DNA from: Glycine soja
Taxonomy: Eukaryota; Streptophyta; Magnoliopsida; Fabales; Fabaceae
DNA: 64,000 bases
Direction of reading: 5' to 3'
NCBI RefSeq assembly: GCF_004193775.1
Contig: NC_041005.1
Span: 15,099,865-15,163,864, forward strand
The notes under the pieces are model-generated. The model had not been told where the DNA came from. It ran no database searches and saw only the letters and a list, made by a program, of their open reading frames with translations. This document shows, piece by piece, positions 59,874-64,000 of the stretch. Each line of letters starts with the position of its first letter. Within the stretch, counting starts at the first letter, position 1. The translations under genes were made by a program, and so were the position numbers.

Positions 59874-61454
59874 TGTAACATCTAGTATTTGAATGCTAGC
59901 TCTAACTATAAGTTGTTGTGATATTTACGTGTTTGTTTAACTATAACACATGCTTTATGTTGCCTGATTTATGAATTTGTGTTACAATGGTAATGAAGTT
60001 GTTTATATGTTGTAGTAAAAAAAGTTGCTTATATTTTATTATTAATTTATAATTTATTATCCTTAAGTTATAAAGTACTGTGTGGGATAACTTTAGTTAT
60101 AGTTAGTGATTGTATAATCACGGATTGTTGCGAGTAGGATGAAATACTTTAGAGCTTGTTTGAGGTCAATGGGGTCAAATACAAAGGGTGAGATATACCT
60201 CTATCATTCCAACTTATTAAATTGTCATTGAGATTTTCGTTCAATCTCAATTATGACTTCATTAATTTAAAGTTCAAATATCACTTTTGTTTCTTTAATT
60301 ATCTTATTATTTTTTTTTTCAATTTGATTATTTATCTTTTAAAAATCTCATTGTAGTCATTTATGTTTTAGAAATGATTCACTTGAATCCTTTTTGTAAT
60401 GTCCATCTAATAGTGCAATAAGCACAATACAACATTCTCACGCTTTGAATCCTTACCCTCATCACAACATTAAACTTTGCAAAATGTGAATTTCCTGATC
60501 AAGTTCTAGAATTCAATTATGGCATTTTCATAATCCCATAAAATAGTAAAAATGATAATCAAAATTCATTTGGAAATCATTTATAAAGTGTTATACAACA
60601 AATCTCGTTTAAGCACCACCTAAATCCCGCTTAAGCGAGAATTTCATAGATAATTTGATATTTTTCTATCGTTCTTGCTTATGCTATGATTCTACCTGGC
60701 TTAAGCTAGAACTACATCTAGACTCACCGTTTGTCACATGTCACGCTTAAGCAAAAATAATCCCTCACTTAAGCAAAACAGGGTATGCAAATTTCGAGTT
60801 TCTATATAAACGTCTCAAATGACTACCAAATCAATCTCAATTCGAATTTTACCCCTAAATACAACATATAAACATCATTACACACCCAAAAACAACATTT
60901 CAAGCATAAAATATTCAAAAAAAGCATTCAATCAAACTAAAGCTTCCTTTATCCTACAAAGTTGAGATTTTCTTGAGGAAGAGACTAAAATAAGGAACTT
61001 GGTGATTCAAGAGAGAGCTTTTTCTCAAATTCCTCTACAGCTCCAACTAGAAACATGTCAAACAAAACCCAAAGTAAACTTAAATTAAATTTTGATCCAC
61101 CAATCAAAATACCACATCAAACCCTTTTCAAGATCTCTTGAAAAGAGAAGAAATAAGAACACAGAGGACAAATGAGGAAGAAGGAAGAAGTTTACTTACT
61201 CAATGGTGATCTAAGAAGTTCTAGAGAAGAAGAACAAAGTCCCATTTTGCATGACTTCAAAGGTCTTAGCTTGAGGGAGATGAGACTTGGAAGGGAAAGA
61301 AGAATGAAGAAATTAAAGGGTGGAACTTTCCAATGAATGTTGTTTCTGCTCACAACTATTGATGATTGCACGTGTGAAAAATCATAATAAAATTAATAGA
61401 GCTAAAGTGTTGTAGGTTGAGTTTCGAGTTAATGTAACGAGGGGTGTTATAACA
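59874..61454. mobile_element. LTR-like fragment, about 1.6 kb
   Basis: Left edge TGTAACATCTAG, right edge GGGGTGTTATAACA, in the style of the TGTAACA...TGTTACA LTRs above. It contains CCGCTTAAGCGAG-type palindromic words near 60600-60780 and an AAGAAG-rich purine stretch near 61140-61300, as in the 41332-44408 unit. No 5-bp duplication found, so the ends may be wrong. Confidence 0.45.
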
Positions 61455-61909
61455 TACCTAGGACACAAACTCTTTTTTCAATCTTCATCTTGAACCTTGA
61501 CTTCATTGCTTCTTTCTTCTATTTTTTGTTGTGATTTGATTAGTTGAGAGTGTTTTTACTTGTTGGCTCTATCTTCATGAAAACCCATAGGCAGAACTTC
61601 ATTAGATCGACATCTTTAATGCTTGAAAGTTTCACTGTTCATGGAGTCAAGTTATTAGTTATCTCTTTAATGCTTACAACCACCACCTTGTGTATATTTA
61701 TGTTGCCAATCATGTAATAGGTTTTTACCACCACGAGCTTTAATCAAACCACATAGTATATATTTTCTTACTTTTTATTTTCAAATGATGATTTTTTTTC
61801 CATTATTTTTATATCTCTTTATTAAGTTCAAATTTCTTTTATATACAAAGTGGATATTAAACACATTTTCATTGTGTTATATTTTTAATTTTTTTTAACA
61901 CAATTGAAA

Positions 61910-61962
61910 CATGTTTATGTTGTGTTAATTTTTTCGTAAAAAATTAACACAACAAGAACATG
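61910..61962. repeat. Strong palindrome (25-bp arms, 3-base loop)
   Basis: TGTTGTGTTAATTTTTT, loop CGT, AAAAAATTAACACAACA pair perfectly over 17 bp, with outer CATGTT arms extending to 25 bp with two mismatches. A similar looser fold (TTGTGTTA ... TTAACACAA) lies just left, at 61873-61903. Confidence 0.85.
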
Positions 61963-62517
61963 TTTTTTTTTTTTTTTTTTGGTTTTGTATTGAGATCTAA
62001 TACCCCTGATACAAAATGGAAAAACATTTATTTTGTGTGATGAACAACAAAAATGTGTTTTTGGGAGGATATTTTTGTAAGAAACATTAAACAAATGATA
62101 ACTTAACTAAACGAAGGGTGTAATTAACAAAGCCCTAACAATTTTGGTAGGAGCTACGATTTTTTGTTTTCTTTTTTGATAAAAAAATAACTCTAGTTGG
62201 CCGTTTTGTTTCGGCTCTCAAAGTCTAGTAACTTGTTATTGGTATTTAACTTTTATTTTGCTATTTACACTTTACTATGTTTCTAATATACTCCTTCTAC
62301 TAATTTTTTCCCCTAAAAATACCCAAAATACACTCTCTTTCATCTCTTTGCATGAGTCTCTCTTATGAAAGAATGTTTTTCTAATTTTGTTGCCCTACTG
62401 TTAACAAGCCTAAGAATTTTGGAAAAATAGAGGTGGGAGAGAAATTTCTAACTTTGAAGTTTCAATTGTTAACTAGCTTTAATCTTGTATGTAATTGACT
62501 AAAAGTGCTTTTGTGAA

Positions 62518-62946
62518 ATGGAAATTTTCCTTGCTCGAAAATGGTTTCCTTCGATGGCGGTGGTTCTTGATGTAGTGACCATTCATATTTGTGCTGTGTC
62601 TCATTTTTCATTGTGCTTTAAATTTGGATTATGCTGTGAAGTTGTGGAATTAATTTTTTGTTTTTTTCTCCCCTGTGGGATTGTGCCTTTTGCTATGAAC
62701 CGTAGAAAGATAAAAATAATTTCTCTGTTTGTCAGAAAGAAAAATTGTGATGATGTAACATGTGGTCAATGTACGCATGAAATCATGGGCGTTAGCACTC
62801 GGACAAATAAAAAAGGAAGCCAATTTTGGAAATACAAATTTGAGTATATTTTTTGGAAGTATTGGGGTATTATTGAATTGAGAGATTGCTATAATTTGAT
62901 GACAAATTTCTGGAATGCATTGATTGATGACAATTCACAAATGTGA
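62518..62946 (+). CDS. Uncertain 142-codon frame with GRF-zinc-finger-like part
   Basis: Open frame from ATG 62518. Residues about 90-115 (CGQCTHEIMGVSTRTNKKGS, then QFWKYKF) resemble the plant GRF zinc finger (Cys-x-Cys-Gly ... Thr/Ser-x-Thr ... Phe-x-x-Cys), but the later Cys is Tyr and spacing is imperfect. The N-terminal half is hydrophobic and looks like chance translation. It may be the decayed end of a transposon- or host-derived GRF protein; expression unknown. Confidence 0.25.
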   Translation: MEIFLARKWFPSMAVVLDVVTIHICAVSHFSLCFKFGLCCEVVELIFCFFLPCGIVPFAMNRRKIKIISLFVRKKNCDDVTCGQCTHEIMGVSTRTNKKGSQFWKYKFEYIFWKYWGIIELRDCYNLMTNFWNALIDDNSQM

Positions 62947-63125
62947 AGGGGAGTAATTTTTGAAATGGAAGAGGCATCGCTGTATGTATAGAGGAGTGTG
63001 TTTTTTGAAGAAAAAAAATGAAAGAGAAGTGTATTAAGTAATAATAAGGTGTGAAAATAGTAAAAGCCTTTAACTTTATGGCACTAGTTCAAACACTTTT
63101 ATTGAATGATTCTTTGATAAGAAAA

Positions 63126-63188
63126 AACTCTCCCTCCCCCCCTCCCTCTCTCTCCCTCCCTCTCTCTCTCTCTATATATATATATATA
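63126..63188. repeat. (CT)n/(CCT)n plus (TA)n low-complexity tract
   Basis: Pyrimidine-rich run followed by TA dinucleotides. The remainder to the window end is AT-rich with no gene seen. Confidence 0.9.
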
Positions 63189-64000
63189 AAAGAAATAGAT
63201 ATTTAATTCATTAAGATCAATAAAAATAGTTAGATCAGTTAATTTATCATAAATTATAACTTTATTCTAAGACTATCATTACATTAATGATTTAAGAGGT
63301 TGTGGTTTTTCAAAAGATAAATTTTCAACCAAAGAGTGTATTTTCTTTTCTAGACAACTCAATAAATGCACCCACTTTCATGAGAAAATGAGAGTCATCA
63401 TTAATAGGCATCACAATTAATTAGGAGTAAAAAGGAAATTTAATAATAAAGTAGTGCTATATGTTTCTTATAATTAGGACAAAAAACTGTTGTCTTTTGT
63501 TTTTTATATATACAACTAGATGTGGTATTATATTTTAAATATTTAATCATTCATAATATTTTTATTTTAAATTTGTAAATTTTTAATCCAATCATAAATT
63601 AGTATTTATTTTTAAATATTGTTTTAATTTTTATTCTTATAACTTTTGTACTTGTTTTGTTTAAATTTTTAATCTGTCATTGTATGTTCATTTTGTGGAA
63701 GTATATTAAATATATTTTGGTTGATGTAAGAAAATTTATCTACAGTAATATTATTAAAACACACTTATATGATGGTATGAAATTTAGTTTTAATGCTTCT
63801 TTATGACCTTTTCTATTAAAAGAAAGCTTAAATAATGTTATTTTTACCATTAAACAAAATTTGTAATAATTCCTACAAACTTCTAATTTCAAAATTCAAT
63901 TTCCTTTGCTATCATGAGTGCTCATTTTAGATAATTAACTTATCATCATCTTTCTGATGAATTTGACTGATCATGGCTATGAAAATCTTGAAAAAGATTT

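Noticed and set aside
60395..61454. Alternative LTR start at TGTAATGTCC (60395)
   Set aside because: No 5-bp duplication with the 61454 end; neither candidate start could be confirmed.

Overview
This is nuclear DNA from a flowering plant, most likely a Phaseoleae legume such as soybean (Glycine). The DNA is AT-rich, with multi-exon GT-AG genes that closely follow plant families and dense, nested plant transposable elements. The species is an inference. There is no CRISPR array, no operon, and no tRNA or rRNA gene that I could recognise.

Three well-supported genes are present. A single-exon dirigent-family gene lies at about 11.68-12.24 kb (+). A three-exon group A bZIP gene (ABI5-like/AREB3-like, 316 codons) has its coding part at 15.08-18.37 kb (-), with a probable 5'UTR intron reaching 20.49 kb. 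A FAR1/FHY3-family gene with strong resemblance to FHY3 (843 codons, seven coding exons) lies at 30.51-33.68 kb (+), with a noncoding first exon near 27.2-27.4 kb. The last two are divergent, separated by about 6.5 kb of AT-rich DNA. One encodes an ABA-response bZIP and the other a light-signalling factor whose Arabidopsis relative is reported to act on ABI5. A match to the published FHY3/FAR1 binding core (CACGCGC) sits just upstream of the FHY3-like gene itself.

Most of the rest is repeats. 1-2.5 kb: a decayed endogenous pararetrovirus (end of pol, broken transactivator gene, promoter-like intergenic region). 3.06-3.68 kb: a hAT-type element with an 8-bp target duplication. 3.97-10.1 kb: a three-unit tandem array whose middle unit carries a 2.4-kb Mutator-like element with 9-bp target duplications; the other two units preserve the empty site. 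21-24.6 kb: a second duplicated unit, one copy split by about 2.1 kb. 34.3-35.1 kb: an inverted-repeat element. 35-39 kb: AT-rich repeats.

39.2-59.2 kb is a nested block. Possible CACTA ends flank it. Inside are a 3.08-kb solo-LTR-like unit with perfect 5-bp target duplications (itself holding a 475-bp Mutator-like MITE with 9-bp duplications) and an L1-type LINE split by an 11.3-kb minus-strand Ty3/gypsy element. That element has a recognisable primer-binding site and polypurine tract and was in turn broken by three or four further LTR-like insertions. All transposon coding regions seen are dead. 59.2-64 kb holds another LTR-like fragment, a strong palindrome and a weak GRF-finger-like reading frame.

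I found no clearly new biological system. The points most worth following are the FHY3-box upstream of the FHY3-like gene, the repeated small exons at its 3' end, and the nested insertions, many of which can be ordered from target duplications and empty sites.
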